Notes under the pieces: generated by a model | The model's input: the letters and a program-made list of their open reading frames with translations, nothing else | Databases searched by the model: none | What the model was told of the DNA's origin: nothing | Part shown: positions 44,098 to 53,249 of the stretch, piece by piece | How positions within the stretch are numbered: position 1 is the first letter of the stretch | How the letters are laid out: each line of letters opens with the position of its first letter | NCBI RefSeq assembly: GCF_026240095.1 | Contig: NZ_JAPIVG010000003.1 | Span: 248,001-312,000, forward strand | Length of the DNA stretch: 64,000 bases | Source of the DNA: Pedobacter sandarakinus | GTDB lineage: Bacteria; Bacteroidota; Bacteroidia; Sphingobacteriales; Sphingobacteriaceae | Reading direction: 5' to 3' | Program-made: the position numbers and the translations under genes

Positions 44098-44210
44098 CTT
44101 ATGTTAATGACATTTCCAATTTTTTTATTTAATTTTTTTTATTCTGTCTTTCTGGCTTTATTTGGAACCGACAAATTTAAATGTTTGCATACCTGCCTTC
44201 AGGTTTACCC

Positions 44211-44240
44211 TTTGTGCTTCCCGCTTTTTTGCTAAATTTG
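44211..44240 (+). promoter_or_regulatory. Housekeeping promoter of lolD
   Basis: TTTG at 44211-44214, 18 bp, TAAATTTG at 44233-44240; the ATG follows 4 bp later, so the transcript is probably leaderless or nearly so. Confidence 0.72.
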
Positions 44241-44244
44241 AAGC

Positions 44245-44898
44245 ATGCTAAAAGCCACTGGAATAAGAAAAGCGTACGGAAATTTACAAATTTTAAAAGG
44301 AGTAAATTTTGAGGTACAAAAAGGGGAGATTGTGAGTATTATTGGGCCATCTGGTGCTGGAAAAAGTACGCTTTTACATATTTTAGGTACCTTAGACAAA
44401 CCAGATGCTGGCGAAGTTGAGCTAAAAGGCACCATCATCAATAAACTTAGTGGAGAATTGCTAAGTACCTTCCGCAATCAAAACATAGGCTTCGTATTCC
44501 AGTTTCACCATTTATTACCTGAATTTAGTGCGATCGAAAACATTTGCATCCCAGCATTTATTGCAAAGACGCCAAAGAAGCAGGCCGAAGTCCGGGCTTT
44601 AGAGCTACTAGATTTATTTGGATTAAAAGATAGGGCTCAGCACAAACCCAATCAACTATCTGGTGGTGAACAGCAACGCGTAGCCATTGCCCGGGCATTA
44701 ATCAACAATCCATCAATCATTCTTGCTGATGAGCCTTCTGGTAATCTCGATTCCGAAAATGCATCGGCATTGCACCAACTCTTTGTAAGCCTTAGAGATA
44801 ATTTTAATCAAACATTTGTGATCGTAACGCACAACGAACATCTTGCTAAAACGAGCGATCGCGTTGTTACGATGAAAGACGGATTGATTGTGGTTTAA
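44245..44898 (+). CDS. lolD: Lipoprotein-releasing system ATPase LolD-like
   Basis: 217 aa ATPase: Walker [11 protein letters not shown]-loop [10 protein letters not shown] (characteristic of LolD), signature [15 protein letters not shown], Walker [14 protein letters not shown], switch His VTHNEH. LolD powers release of lipoproteins from the inner membrane with LolC/E-type FtsX permeases, none of which is adjacent. This protein is more like true LolD than the two ATPases at 9279 and 22819. Confidence 0.9.
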   Translation: MLKATGIRKAYGNLQILKGVNFEVQKGEIVSIIGPSGAGKSTLLHILGTLDKPDAGEVELKGTIINKLSGELLSTFRNQNIGFVFQFHHLLPEFSAIENICIPAFIAKTPKKQAEVRALELLDLFGLKDRAQHKPNQLSGGEQQRVAIARALINNPSIILADEPSGNLDSENASALHQLFVSLRDNFNQTFVIVTHNEHLAKTSDRVVTMKDGLIVV

Positions 44899-44965
44899 CT
44901 ATCGGTTTTATCTTCCGTTTTAAACTTCGCTAATTGGTCATATCATTTATCAAAATAACATTACT

Positions 44966-45445
44966 TTGAAAATATTAATTACTGGAGGAAACAATGCCAA
45001 GGCGCTGAAGTTGATGAAAGCGTTTCCAAACCATTTTGTTTTACTGGCAGACTATGGAGATGTGCCTGGTTTTGCAACACAGCAATACGCATTCGCTTCT
45101 CTAGGCGTACTCAATAAAGATAGCATCGCCCATATTTTGCTTAATTTTTGCATCACTGAATCAATCGATTCTATTATTCCATTATACCCTTACGAAGCAG
45201 AAGCCCTTGCGAAATCTGTTGTGTTATTCGAAGAATATGGTATCCAGGTGCTGGCACCCAATGGCGCATCAGTGAGCAAATACTTAACTTCAGATGTATT
45301 TTCAACGAAGCATTTTGCAGTTTTTGTTGGTGGCGAATGCATATTTTGTAGTGGAGGAGAAATTTTTGTCAAACAAGCTGATGATGTAAACGGTGTTTTT
45401 GGTTATAATGATCCAGATGATGATTTAAGACTTTTTACAATTTGA
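44966..45445 (+). CDS. Protein resembling the N-terminal (pre-ATP-grasp) domain of ATP-grasp enzymes
   Basis: 159 aa from a TTG start; KILITGGNNAKALKLMKAF is the expected Rossmann-like opening, and no ATG fits. IDSIIPLYPYEAEALAKSVVLFEEYGIQVLAPNGASVSKYLTSDVF matches the domain that precedes ATP-grasp modules, but the ATP-grasp catalytic domain is absent; the protein ends after about 40 further residues. It is separated by 1 bp from a HAD protein that has lost its nucleophile, so both may be non-catalytic. Function unknown. Confidence 0.7.
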   Translation: MKILITGGNNAKALKLMKAFPNHFVLLADYGDVPGFATQQYAFASLGVLNKDSIAHILLNFCITESIDSIIPLYPYEAEALAKSVVLFEEYGIQVLAPNGASVSKYLTSDVFSTKHFAVFVGGECIFCSGGEIFVKQADDVNGVFGYNDPDDDLRLFTI

Positions 45446-45446
45446 T

Positions 45447-46055
45447 ATGAATCTACCTCAACTACTTCAAGATAAAAAGCTGGTTATATTTGAGCTTGAT
45501 AACGTATTGTATCCAGAAAAAGATTACCTGTTACAGGTATATTACCTTTTCGCCCAGTTTATAGAATACACCGAACAGATAAATGCCCAAGAGATCCTAG
45601 ACTTTATGCGTGTAGAATTTGAAAGTGGCGCTACATCACAGTTGTTTGAAAAGACAGCGGAGAAGTTTAGTATAGATGTAAAGTATAAGCATAACTTCGA
45701 TTTATTGCATCAAACCGCTCGTTTACCTTTAAAGTTATTGCTTTTCCAGGGTATGTTGGAATTTTTGCAAAGTTTGGTTGTAGATCGCATCAAAATCTAC
45801 CTGGTTACTGCTGGAGACCCCGAACAACAACTCAACAAAATTAGGCAAATAGAGTGGAATGGATTGGGCGAATATTTAACTGTTTATTTTGCCGATGAAC
45901 TTAATCTGCAGAAATCTGAGATCTTCCTGAAGATACTAAGCGACAATAATTTAGCACCGCAAGAAGCGCTGGTAGTTGGTGTAAATAATTTTGATAAAGC
46001 GCAATCTACATTAATTAATTTGCCGTATATTGTGTCACTAGAAATTTACAGATAA
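45447..46055 (+). CDS. HAD-superfamily protein with degenerate catalytic motifs
   Basis: 202 aa with the fold of pyrimidine 5'-nucleotidase-like HAD proteins. Motif I reads VIFELDNVLYPE where the family has FDLDNTLY, so the nucleophile Asp is Glu16 while Asp18 remains. Motif II LVTAGD is recognisable. Motif IV reads VVGVNNFDKAQ where VGDs...D is expected, so the metal-binding Asp is missing. It is therefore probably inactive as a phosphatase. The gene is tightly linked to the ATP-grasp-like protein (1 bp) and the S41 protease (3 bp). Confidence 0.8.
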   Translation: MNLPQLLQDKKLVIFELDNVLYPEKDYLLQVYYLFAQFIEYTEQINAQEILDFMRVEFESGATSQLFEKTAEKFSIDVKYKHNFDLLHQTARLPLKLLLFQGMLEFLQSLVVDRIKIYLVTAGDPEQQLNKIRQIEWNGLGEYLTVYFADELNLQKSEIFLKILSDNNLAPQEALVVGVNNFDKAQSTLINLPYIVSLEIYR

Positions 46056-46058
46056 TTT

Positions 46059-47570
46059 ATGATTAGAAAGTTTAATTCAAAAGCGGCTTTTGTGTCGTTA
46101 TTAATGGTGTCGGTAGGGTTAATCACATCTTGTAAGAAAAAAAATCCTGTTGAAGATGCTGCAGCACCAAACCAGGTAGAAAGTAATGCGCTGCAAACGC
46201 CAACGAGTAACAGGGCTTTTTTAACAAGAGATTCGATATTCTTGTATGCAAAACAAACCTACTTCTGGAATGTGGGCATGCCATCTTACGATAATTTTAA
46301 CCCACGTAAGTATAGCACAAACGAACAGGTGTTAAGTGCTATAAAAGCCTTGCCAAGTACGGGGGGTAGAGATAAGTACTCGTTTATTGATGATGGTTCT
46401 GTAGCTACGCAGCTTAGTGGTGTTAGTGGCGACTATGGTTTTTCTGCAAATTACGATGGGAATAACCTATTGCGTGTTAAATATGTTTATCCAACTTCTC
46501 CTGCTGCATTGGCCGGTTTGAAGCGAGGCGATCAGATTTTCAAGGTAAATGGCAGGACTACTAACCGAACAAGTCAGGCAGATATAGATAACCTAAACGA
46601 TGGTATTTTTGGAAATAATCCCAGCATTTCTTTATCGATAAATAGAACAGGCAGTGCCGCTCAGGATTTTGTTATCAACAGAGCGTCGTATAACATTAAT
46701 CCAATTTTGTTTACAAAAACCTATACGCTTGGGGCTAAGAAAGTTGGCTATATTGTTTTCAATAGCTTCACAACGAATTCTGTTCCATTGTTAGAAAACG
46801 CATTTGCGCAATTTGCGACTGATGGGGTTACCGAATTAGTGGTAGATTTAAGATATAACGGGGGTGGATCAGTTGCTACCTCAGAAGCCTTTACCAATTT
46901 AATTGCTCCTCCATCGCAGAATGGTAAAATCATGTACACCACCTATTGGACTAAAACCATGCAGGATAATCAGGCTACAATTTTGCAAAACCAGAAATTT
47001 TGGTACACATTTTCAAATGGAACCAGGGAATTAATTAGCATGTTTGATTATTCGTTTAAACCAATCGCTGCAGCGGGCAATCAAGAGGTATTCAAGAAAA
47101 GAGGAACACTTAATGGGCTTACAAGGGTATACTTTTTAGTTACAGGTGGTACGGCTTCTGCCAGTGAACTTTTAATTAATAACTTAAAGCCAGTAATGGA
47201 TGTTAAATTGATCGGGAAACGAACTTACGGTAAACCCGTTGGCTTTTTTGCGATCAGAATTGATAAAAACGACTTATACATTCCACAGTTCCAAACTAAA
47301 AACTCTGCAGAATTTGGTGACTATTTTGATGGCATGGCTGTTGATAAAGACGTAGCTGATGATTTGACTAAGGACTTTGGAGATACTTCAGAAAGCTTAC
47401 TTGCACAGGCATTGAATTATTCTGTTTCCGGAAGTTTTACTTCATATCTTAAAGACAATTCCATCAGCGGTACAAGTGGTGCCGCTAGGGCATTGATAGA
47501 TCAGGCCAATGAACAATTAGATCATGAATTTAAAGGGATGATAGAAACCCGAAAGTTAAAACTCAAATAA
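46059..47570 (+). CDS. S41-family peptidase, predicted lipoprotein (C-terminal processing protease type)
   Basis: 503 aa. A signal segment ends in a lipobox-like GLITSC (about 21-26), so it is probably attached to the membrane. A PDZ domain (about 120-205: YPTSPAALAGLKRGDQIFKV) precedes the S41 core: LVVDLRYNGGGS, then TGGTASASELLINN with the catalytic Ser and GKRTYGKPVG with the catalytic Lys. It follows the degenerate HAD gene by 3 bp. Known roles are tail-specific proteolysis in the periplasm; substrate unknown. Confidence 0.9.
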   Translation: MIRKFNSKAAFVSLLMVSVGLITSCKKKNPVEDAAAPNQVESNALQTPTSNRAFLTRDSIFLYAKQTYFWNVGMPSYDNFNPRKYSTNEQVLSAIKALPSTGGRDKYSFIDDGSVATQLSGVSGDYGFSANYDGNNLLRVKYVYPTSPAALAGLKRGDQIFKVNGRTTNRTSQADIDNLNDGIFGNNPSISLSINRTGSAAQDFVINRASYNINPILFTKTYTLGAKKVGYIVFNSFTTNSVPLLENAFAQFATDGVTELVVDLRYNGGGSVATSEAFTNLIAPPSQNGKIMYTTYWTKTMQDNQATILQNQKFWYTFSNGTRELISMFDYSFKPIAAAGNQEVFKKRGTLNGLTRVYFLVTGGTASASELLINNLKPVMDVKLIGKRTYGKPVGFFAIRIDKNDLYIPQFQTKNSAEFGDYFDGMAVDKDVADDLTKDFGDTSESLLAQALNYSVSGSFTSYLKDNSISGTSGAARALIDQANEQLDHEFKGMIETRKLKLK

Positions 47571-47586
47571 TAGATAAAAGGCATTA

Positions 47587-47618
47587 AAATCGGCAATTCA
47601 AATTGCCGATTTTTTTTT
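47587..47618 (+). terminator. Terminator after the S41 peptidase gene
   Basis: AAATCGGCAATT and AATTGCCGATTT form a 12-bp stem around CA, followed by a long T-run. Confidence 0.95.
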
Positions 47619-47705
47619 GCTTTATTTAAAGCAAAAGCAGCTCCCAGCTTGTTTTTCTTGTTAAAATTTAATAAGCTTGTTTAACATTAATCGTTAAAAG
47701 ACGCC

Positions 47706-47972
47706 ATGCCAATTGAAACTGTAGAAAAAGAACATATTGAATATTTAAACATCATCAGTGCAAAAGAAGATCATACATCTGATCTTCAAAAAAAGTTGGA
47801 AGAAGCCCAACGTTTGGGAAACGAATTCAAGTCTAAAGCGGTTATCACCTTCAACACTACCATAGGTCCTAAGAGAGTAGATACCACTGTCTGGGCTGTT
47901 ACCGAAAGATATATACAATTAAAAAATAATATCCACATTCCACTTAAGAGTTTAATCGATATCGATTTTTAG
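47706..47972 (+). CDS. Small conserved-looking cytosolic protein, unknown function
   Basis: 88 aa. A charged N-terminal helix (about 1-40, DHTSDLQKKLEEAQRLGNEF) precedes a small beta-rich part: KAVITFNTTIGPKRVDTTVWAVTERYIQLKNN then IHIPLKSLIDIDF. No signal peptide, no enzyme motif. The composition and codon pattern look like a real gene, and it sits in its own interval between a terminator and dprA. I do not recognise the family. Confidence 0.65.
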   Translation: MPIETVEKEHIEYLNIISAKEDHTSDLQKKLEEAQRLGNEFKSKAVITFNTTIGPKRVDTTVWAVTERYIQLKNNIHIPLKSLIDIDF

Positions 47973-48030
47973 GTGCATTCTAAAAGGAAATAAATCATCC
48001 CGCATTTATTTAACCTTGCAACTAAAATCA

Positions 48031-49125
48031 ATGAGTACGCTCCACAACATCGCCTTAACATTCATCAAATCAATTGGCCCGGTAAATGCAAAGAATTTAC
48101 TGGCCTATTGCGGCAGTGCAGAAAAAATTTTTTCGGCCTCAAAATCGCAGCTTCTACAAATCCCGGGGATTGGCGAAAAAACAGTTGAGTCTATTCTTAA
48201 AACAGATGCCTTAGATCGTGCGGCCGATGAACTGGCATTTGTACAAAAACATGGTATAGATGTGCTTTTCTTCTCTGATGAAAACTACCCTAAACGCTTG
48301 AAAAATTGCGTAGACGCTCCAATTCTATTGTATTTTAAAGGAATTGCCGATTTAAACCATTCTAGAATCATCAGTATTGTAGGTACCAGGAATGCTACAG
48401 ATTATGGCAGGCAGCTATGTAAGCAACTCTGCGAACTTTTAGCACCCTATAATGTTTTAATTGTAAGTGGCTTAGCCTATGGAATAGATGTATCTGCCCA
48501 CAAGGAGTGCATTGCCAATAATATTGCCACTGTCGGTGTATTAGGTCATGGCTTAGATCGTTTATATCCGTCAATGCACAAAACTGTATCGCAGAAAATG
48601 GCTCTAAATGGTGGCTTACTTTCAGAATATCCTACACAGACTAATCCGGATAGGCAAAATTTCCCTAAAAGAAACCGCATTATTGCAGGCATTGCTGATG
48701 CCACCATTGTGGTAGAGGCTTCGATTAAAGGTGGAGCGCTGATTACCGCAGAAATTGCAAATTCTTATAACAAAGATGTGTATGCGTTTCCAGGGCGAAC
48801 AAATGATGTTTTTTCTGAGGGATGTAACTTCCTTATTAAAACAAATAGAGCAGGCTTAATTAATAATGCGAACGATTTAATTTACTACCTGGGTTGGGAC
48901 GATGAGGTAAAGGAGCAAAGAAGATCTGCGCAAACAACATTACAGTTAAATCTTACACCAAATGAGCAAAAAGTTGTAGCAGCTTTAAAAGATGGTTCAA
49001 TGGCTATCGATGAACTATGTATTTCACTTAACCTGCCACAAAGTAAGCTTGCCATCGTAATTCTTACATTAGAGATGCAGGGGATTTTGATTTCTTTGCC
49101 TGGTAAAGTTTATAAACTTGCTTAG
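48031..49125 (+). CDS. dprA: DNA-processing protein DprA
   Basis: 364 aa from the ATG at 48031 (MSTLHNIAL); a TTG at 48016 is not preferred. It has an N-terminal helix-hairpin-helix-like part (LLQIPGIGEKTVESIL), a Rossmann core with ISIVGTRNATDYG, VSGLAYGIDVSAHKECI, GHGLDRLYPSMH and PKRNRIIAGIADATIVVEA, and a C-terminal winged-helix domain. DprA loads RecA on incoming single-stranded DNA in transformation. No other competence genes are in the window. Confidence 0.95.
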   Translation: MSTLHNIALTFIKSIGPVNAKNLLAYCGSAEKIFSASKSQLLQIPGIGEKTVESILKTDALDRAADELAFVQKHGIDVLFFSDENYPKRLKNCVDAPILLYFKGIADLNHSRIISIVGTRNATDYGRQLCKQLCELLAPYNVLIVSGLAYGIDVSAHKECIANNIATVGVLGHGLDRLYPSMHKTVSQKMALNGGLLSEYPTQTNPDRQNFPKRNRIIAGIADATIVVEASIKGGALITAEIANSYNKDVYAFPGRTNDVFSEGCNFLIKTNRAGLINNANDLIYYLGWDDEVKEQRRSAQTTLQLNLTPNEQKVVAALKDGSMAIDELCISLNLPQSKLAIVILTLEMQGILISLPGKVYKLA

Positions 49126-49326
49126 TCATTTGGTAGTAACAGATAGCCTCATCGCCAGAGCCTAAAGGATAATTTCCCATAAGCACGGGTAAGTGCATTT
49201 CGCACAATAATCAATCTATAATGCCTATCATTATTGTAGTTTATAGAATTAAATTTTATAAATGCCTGATAATCAAAATTATGTTTCAAATAAAATATTG
49301 ATTGTAAAATAGTAAATGCCTTTGCT

Positions 49327-49334
49327 TAATTTTG
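49327..49334 (+). promoter_or_regulatory. -7 promoter element (TAATTTTG) of the cystathionine beta-synthase gene
   Basis: Matches TAnnTTTG and ends 4 bp before the ATG at 49339. A TTG about 22 bp upstream is a weak -33 candidate. Leaderless transcription is likely. Confidence 0.55.
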
Positions 49335-49338
49335 TGCC

Positions 49339-50700
49339 ATGTGGTATAATAATATCTTAGAAACCATTGGCAATACGCCCCTGGTAAAATTGAATACAAT
49401 TACTAAAAGCGTTCCCGGAACCATTCTGGCAAAAATAGAGACAACTAACCCTGGTAACTCTATTAAAGACCGTATGGCGGTAAAAATGATCGAAGATGCT
49501 GAGAAGAGCGGAAAATTAAAACCAGGCGGCACTATAATTGAAGGAACTTCTGGTAATACAGGCATGGGATTGGCCATGGCTGCCATTATTAAAGGTTACA
49601 AATGTATCTTCACAACAACAGATAAGCAATCTAAAGAAAAGGTAGATGCCTTACGTGCATTTGGTGCAGAGGTTATTGTGTGCCCAACAAATGTCGATCC
49701 CGAAGATCCAAGGTCTTACTATTCTGTTTCTTCGAGGCTAGAGCGTGAAGTGCCCAACTCTTGGAAGCCGAATCAATACGATAATCTAGCCAATTCTCAG
49801 GCTCACTATGAGCAAACCGGTCCGGAAATTTGGGAGCAGACTGAAGGGAAAATTACACATCTCGTAGTGGGTGTAGGTACTGGTGGAACTATTTCTGGAA
49901 CAGGCAAATACCTCAAAGAGAAAAACCCCAACATTCAAATCTGGGGGATAGATACTTACGGATCAGTATTTAAAAAATACAAGGAAACCGGAATTTTCGA
50001 TAAAGATGAGATCTATCCGTACATTACAGAAGGTATTGGCGAAGACTTTCTTCCTGCCAACGTGAATTTTGATGTGATTGATCTTTTCGAAAAAGTTACG
50101 GATAAAGATGCAGCTTTAATGACCCGGGATATTGCCCGTAAGGAAGGAATATTTGTAGGGAACTCGGCTGGTGCGGCTATAGGTGGGCTAATTCAATTAA
50201 AAGATAAACTCAAACCAGAAGACGTTGTTGTGGTTATTTTTCACGACCATGGTAGCCGTTATATGGGCAAAATGTACAATGAAGATTGGTTACGCGAACG
50301 CGGATTTTTACAAGATGAAAAATTAACTGCGAAATCTATCCTTGCTAAAAAAGAAGCCACTGAAATAGTTACACTCGATGCTCAGAAAACTGTATTGGAA
50401 GCAATTAATACAATCAAATCGATGAATATTTCACAGATTCCGGTAACGCAGCAAGGTATGATTGTTGGTAAAGTTGCTGAAAGTGATATCTTATCTGCAC
50501 TGCTGGAAAACCCCGGTTTGAAGTCTGCAGCAATCTCGGATATCATGACTGCCACGTTTCCATTTGTAGATTTAAACACTTCTATCGATAAAATTTCATC
50601 ATTAATTAACAGGGAAAATTCTGCAGTTCTGGTTGAAGATGAATCTGGAAAAATTGAAATCATTACCCAATATGATATTATAAACGCAATTTCTGGCTAG
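49339..50700 (+). CDS. Cystathionine beta-synthase (PLP enzyme with CBS domain pair)
   Basis: 453 aa. Fold-type II PLP core (about 1-320): NTPLVKLN, PLP lysine Lys43 in NPGNSIKDRMA, EGTSGNTGMGLAMAA substrate loop, and the phosphate-binding GTGGTISGTGKYL. Two CBS repeats (about 335-453: MNISQIPVTQQGMIVG and FPFVDLNTSIDK...NSAVLVEDESG) supply a nucleotide or AdoMet regulatory module. It condenses homocysteine and serine in transsulfuration; cysteine synthase activity is an alternative, but the CBS pair favours this call. Confidence 0.9.
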   Translation: MWYNNILETIGNTPLVKLNTITKSVPGTILAKIETTNPGNSIKDRMAVKMIEDAEKSGKLKPGGTIIEGTSGNTGMGLAMAAIIKGYKCIFTTTDKQSKEKVDALRAFGAEVIVCPTNVDPEDPRSYYSVSSRLEREVPNSWKPNQYDNLANSQAHYEQTGPEIWEQTEGKITHLVVGVGTGGTISGTGKYLKEKNPNIQIWGIDTYGSVFKKYKETGIFDKDEIYPYITEGIGEDFLPANVNFDVIDLFEKVTDKDAALMTRDIARKEGIFVGNSAGAAIGGLIQLKDKLKPEDVVVVIFHDHGSRYMGKMYNEDWLRERGFLQDEKLTAKSILAKKEATEIVTLDAQKTVLEAINTIKSMNISQIPVTQQGMIVGKVAESDILSALLENPGLKSAAISDIMTATFPFVDLNTSIDKISSLINRENSAVLVEDESGKIEIITQYDIINAISG

Positions 50701-50822
50701 CCAAGCCGGGGTTCACTACATACTTATATCAATTTAATATAGGATGAAGATTTGGCGCTTTGGCCAGCACTGCGTTCAGGCTTATCAGCAAAAAAATCAA
50801 AAACTGAGCGCTTACGCTTACA

Positions 50823-50852
50823 GATATTGCTTTGCACCTCGTAATGACGAAG
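50823..50852. repeat. CGTCATTACGAGG...GCAAT-type repeat, copy 2
   Basis: The reverse complement reads CTTCGTCATTACGAGGTGC then AAAGCAATATC, a typical form of the CGTCATTGCGAGG...GAAGCAATC repeat found scattered in many bacterial genomes. Confidence 0.55.
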
Positions 50853-50857
50853 AAGAA

Positions 50858-50894
50858 AAAAAACGCCCGAGTAAATTTTACTCGGGCGTTTTTG
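50858..50894. terminator. Bidirectional terminator between cystathionine beta-synthase and murA
   Basis: AAAACGCCCGAGTAAA and TTTACTCGGGCGTTTT form a 16-bp stem, with A-run on the left and T-run on the right. Serves both convergent genes. Confidence 0.95.
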
Positions 50895-50956
50895 TATGAT
50901 ATTATCATCTTAGAGCTGCAGCACTAAACAGGAATTTTTTTGTGGAAACTCCCGCT

Positions 50957-52282
50957 TTAATGACTTGGCGCATCGGCATTAACCCGTTTAATTTGTGCAC
51001 CTAAAGCACGTAAACGCGTATCAATATCCTGGTAGCCACGTTCAATCTGCTCAATGTTGTATATCGTAGATTTTCCTTCAGCGGAAAGGGCGGCAATAAG
51101 CAGTGACACGCCGGCTCTAATGTCTGGCGAAGTCATGCTAATACCACGAAGTTTATATTTCTTATCAATTCCATTTACCGTAGCACGGTGCGGATCGCAA
51201 AGGATGATCTGGGCGCCCATGTCAATCAATTTATCAACGAAAAACAACCTACTTTCAAACATTTTTTGGTGTATCAAAACATTCCCTTTGGCCTGTGTAG
51301 CTACAACCAATACAATGCTCAATAAATCTGGCGTAAAGCCTGGCCATGGCGAATCGGCAATGGTTAAGATCGAACCATCAATAAAAGTATCAATTTCATA
51401 ATGTTTTTGTGATGGCACAAAAATATCATCGCCCCTCCGTTCTAGCTTAATTCCTAATTTTTTAAAAACTTCAGGAATTACTCCAAGCTCATCGTAACAT
51501 ACATTTTTAATGGTTATTTCAGACTCGGTCATTGCTGCCATCCCAATAAACGAACCAATCTCAATCATATCTGGCAACATGCGGTGTTCAGTTCCTCCTA
51601 ATACCCTAACACCTTCAATGGTTAGTAAGTTAGATCCAATGCCAGAAATTTTCGCCCCCATGCGGTTAAGCATTTTACAAAGCTGCTGCAAATACGGTTC
51701 GCAGGCGGCATTATAAATTGTAGTAGTTCCTTTTGCTAAAACCGCTGCCATTACAATGTTTGCAGTTCCCGTTACCGATGCTTCATCCAACAAGATATAA
51801 GAGCCTTGTAAATTAGTAGCATCAACATTAAAAAATGCCTTCTTACTGTCGTAAACAAACTTTGCACCTAATTTTTCGAAACCAATAAAGTGTGTATCTA
51901 ACCTTCTGCGTCCAATTTTATCGCCACCTGGTTTAGGAATTGCCGCTTTTCCAAAACGAGCCAACAACGGCCCAACAATCATGATAGAGCCGCGTAAACC
52001 ACCACCTTTTGCCTTAAAAGTATCAGATTCAAAAAAGTTTAAATCAATGTTTCTTGCTTCAAAAGTGTAGGTATCTTTATTAATCCGCTCCACCGTAACA
52101 CCTAAATCACCTAATAACTCAATCAGCTTATTCACATCTTTTATATCTGGAATATTACTAATTGTAATTTTTTCTTCAGTAAGCAATACCGCCGATAAAA
52201 TTTGTAAAGCTTCGTTTTTAGCGCCCTGTGGTGTAATGTCGCCTTTTAATTTAATTCCGCCTGTTATTTCAAATGCGTTCAT
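50957..52282 (-). CDS. murA: UDP-N-acetylglucosamine 1-carboxyvinyltransferase
   Basis: 441 aa, first committed step of peptidoglycan synthesis (PEP transfer to UDP-GlcNAc). Conserved Lys22-Asn23 in GAKNEALQ and the substrate loop RGSIMIVGPLLARFG. The active-site loop reads KPGGDKIGRRRLD: the position of E. coli Cys115 is Asp121. Asp at this site keeps activity and prevents alkylation by fosfomycin in other organisms (known for Mycobacterium and Chlamydia). It follows the DUF4290 gene by 84 bp, a usual Bacteroidota pairing. Confidence 0.96.
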   Translation of the reverse strand: MNAFEITGGIKLKGDITPQGAKNEALQILSAVLLTEEKITISNIPDIKDVNKLIELLGDLGVTVERINKDTYTFEARNIDLNFFESDTFKAKGGGLRGSIMIVGPLLARFGKAAIPKPGGDKIGRRRLDTHFIGFEKLGAKFVYDSKKAFFNVDATNLQGSYILLDEASVTGTANIVMAAVLAKGTTTIYNAACEPYLQQLCKMLNRMGAKISGIGSNLLTIEGVRVLGGTEHRMLPDMIEIGSFIGMAAMTESEITIKNVCYDELGVIPEVFKKLGIKLERRGDDIFVPSQKHYEIDTFIDGSILTIADSPWPGFTPDLLSIVLVVATQAKGNVLIHQKMFESRLFFVDKLIDMGAQIILCDPHRATVNGIDKKYKLRGISMTSPDIRAGVSLLIAALSAEGKSTIYNIEQIERGYQDIDTRLRALGAQIKRVNADAPSH

Positions 52283-52366
52283 ATCTTCTTATTTAGTATC
52301 CAGTATTAAGCAGCCGATTCAATTAATCGTTTGTTGCCGCATAAACCCCCGAGTTTTACTGTTCCT

Positions 52367-53050
52367 TTAGTATTTTGGTTTATTATTATTATTTCTTCCG
52401 CGATTATTATTGTTGTTATTCTGGCGGTTTTTGCCATTGTTGTTGTTATTTCTTCCGCGGTTATTATTGTTGTTGTTATTTTGCCGGGGATTGGGTGCCC
52501 TAAATTCTACTTTGGCCAAATTTACGCCCTCATCCAGAGACAATAATCCTCCAGACAGATATTTCAGATCTTTAATAATAGTATCGTCGCTAACATTGTC
52601 TTTATTCCATGTAACGTAAGACATTTTCATAAAATTTGCAATTCCCTGCACCATTGCCTTCTTATGCTCTGGATTTTCTTCAAGCATCGCTTTTTCAATC
52701 AAATTCTCAACCGTTTTGCCATAATGCTTGTAGGTAATTCGCTGTTGCGGATAGGGCAGTGGGTCTGGCTTTTTAAATGCATTTTCTGGCAAAGGCTTCG
52801 GATACGGGCTTTCAACATCGATCTGGTAATTCGAGATAATGTGTAAATGATCCCAAAGTTTGTGCTTAAAATCAGCAACATCCCGCAGGTGAGGTTGTAA
52901 AAAACCCATCAGGTCTATCACCGCCTGGGCATATTTATTGCGCTCTTCTATGGTTGGCAATTCGCAAATATACTTTACCATATTTTGCACATTACGGCCA
53001 TATTCTGATAATATCAAATGGCTGCGTGTAGTGTTATAATCAAAATTCAT
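52367..53050 (-). CDS. DUF4290 protein with Asn/Arg-rich tail
   Basis: 227 aa. The first ~185 residues are the helical DUF4290 domain (LILSEYGRNVQNMVKYI, YAQAVIDLMGFLQPHLRDV, KLWDHLHIISNYQIDVESPYP). The last ~40 are low-complexity runs of Asn with RGR, such as NNNNNNNRGRNNNNNGK, likely disordered and possibly RNA-binding. The repeats in the DNA are AAC/AAT codons and may vary in length between strains. It precedes murA in the same orientation; function unknown. Confidence 0.88.
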   Translation of the reverse strand: MNFDYNTTRSHLILSEYGRNVQNMVKYICELPTIEERNKYAQAVIDLMGFLQPHLRDVADFKHKLWDHLHIISNYQIDVESPYPKPLPENAFKKPDPLPYPQQRITYKHYGKTVENLIEKAMLEENPEHKKAMVQGIANFMKMSYVTWNKDNVSDDTIIKDLKYLSGGLLSLDEGVNLAKVEFRAPNPRQNNNNNNNRGRNNNNNGKNRQNNNNNNRGRNNNNKPKY

Positions 53051-53249
53051 GTACAGATAATTTAATGGATAAATCTTCCGGCGATACGAATTATGAAATA
53101 ACCAAAAGAGAAAAGGTTATGAATTCACCGAAATGTCTATTGCCGGACTTTCGTTTATGATGTGACCAAAGATAATGAAATTTACTGTTTCGGCATTACC
53201 GTTTAATTTTTTTTTTGGAAAACAACGGTAGTTTTTCTTGGCTGTCTCC

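Noticed and set aside
52331..52619. Small plus-strand ORFs rich in Val/Ile/Leu opposite the DUF4290 tail
   Set aside because: They are the complement of Asn codon runs (AAC/AAT read as GTT/ATT), so the apparent membrane-like composition is an artefact.
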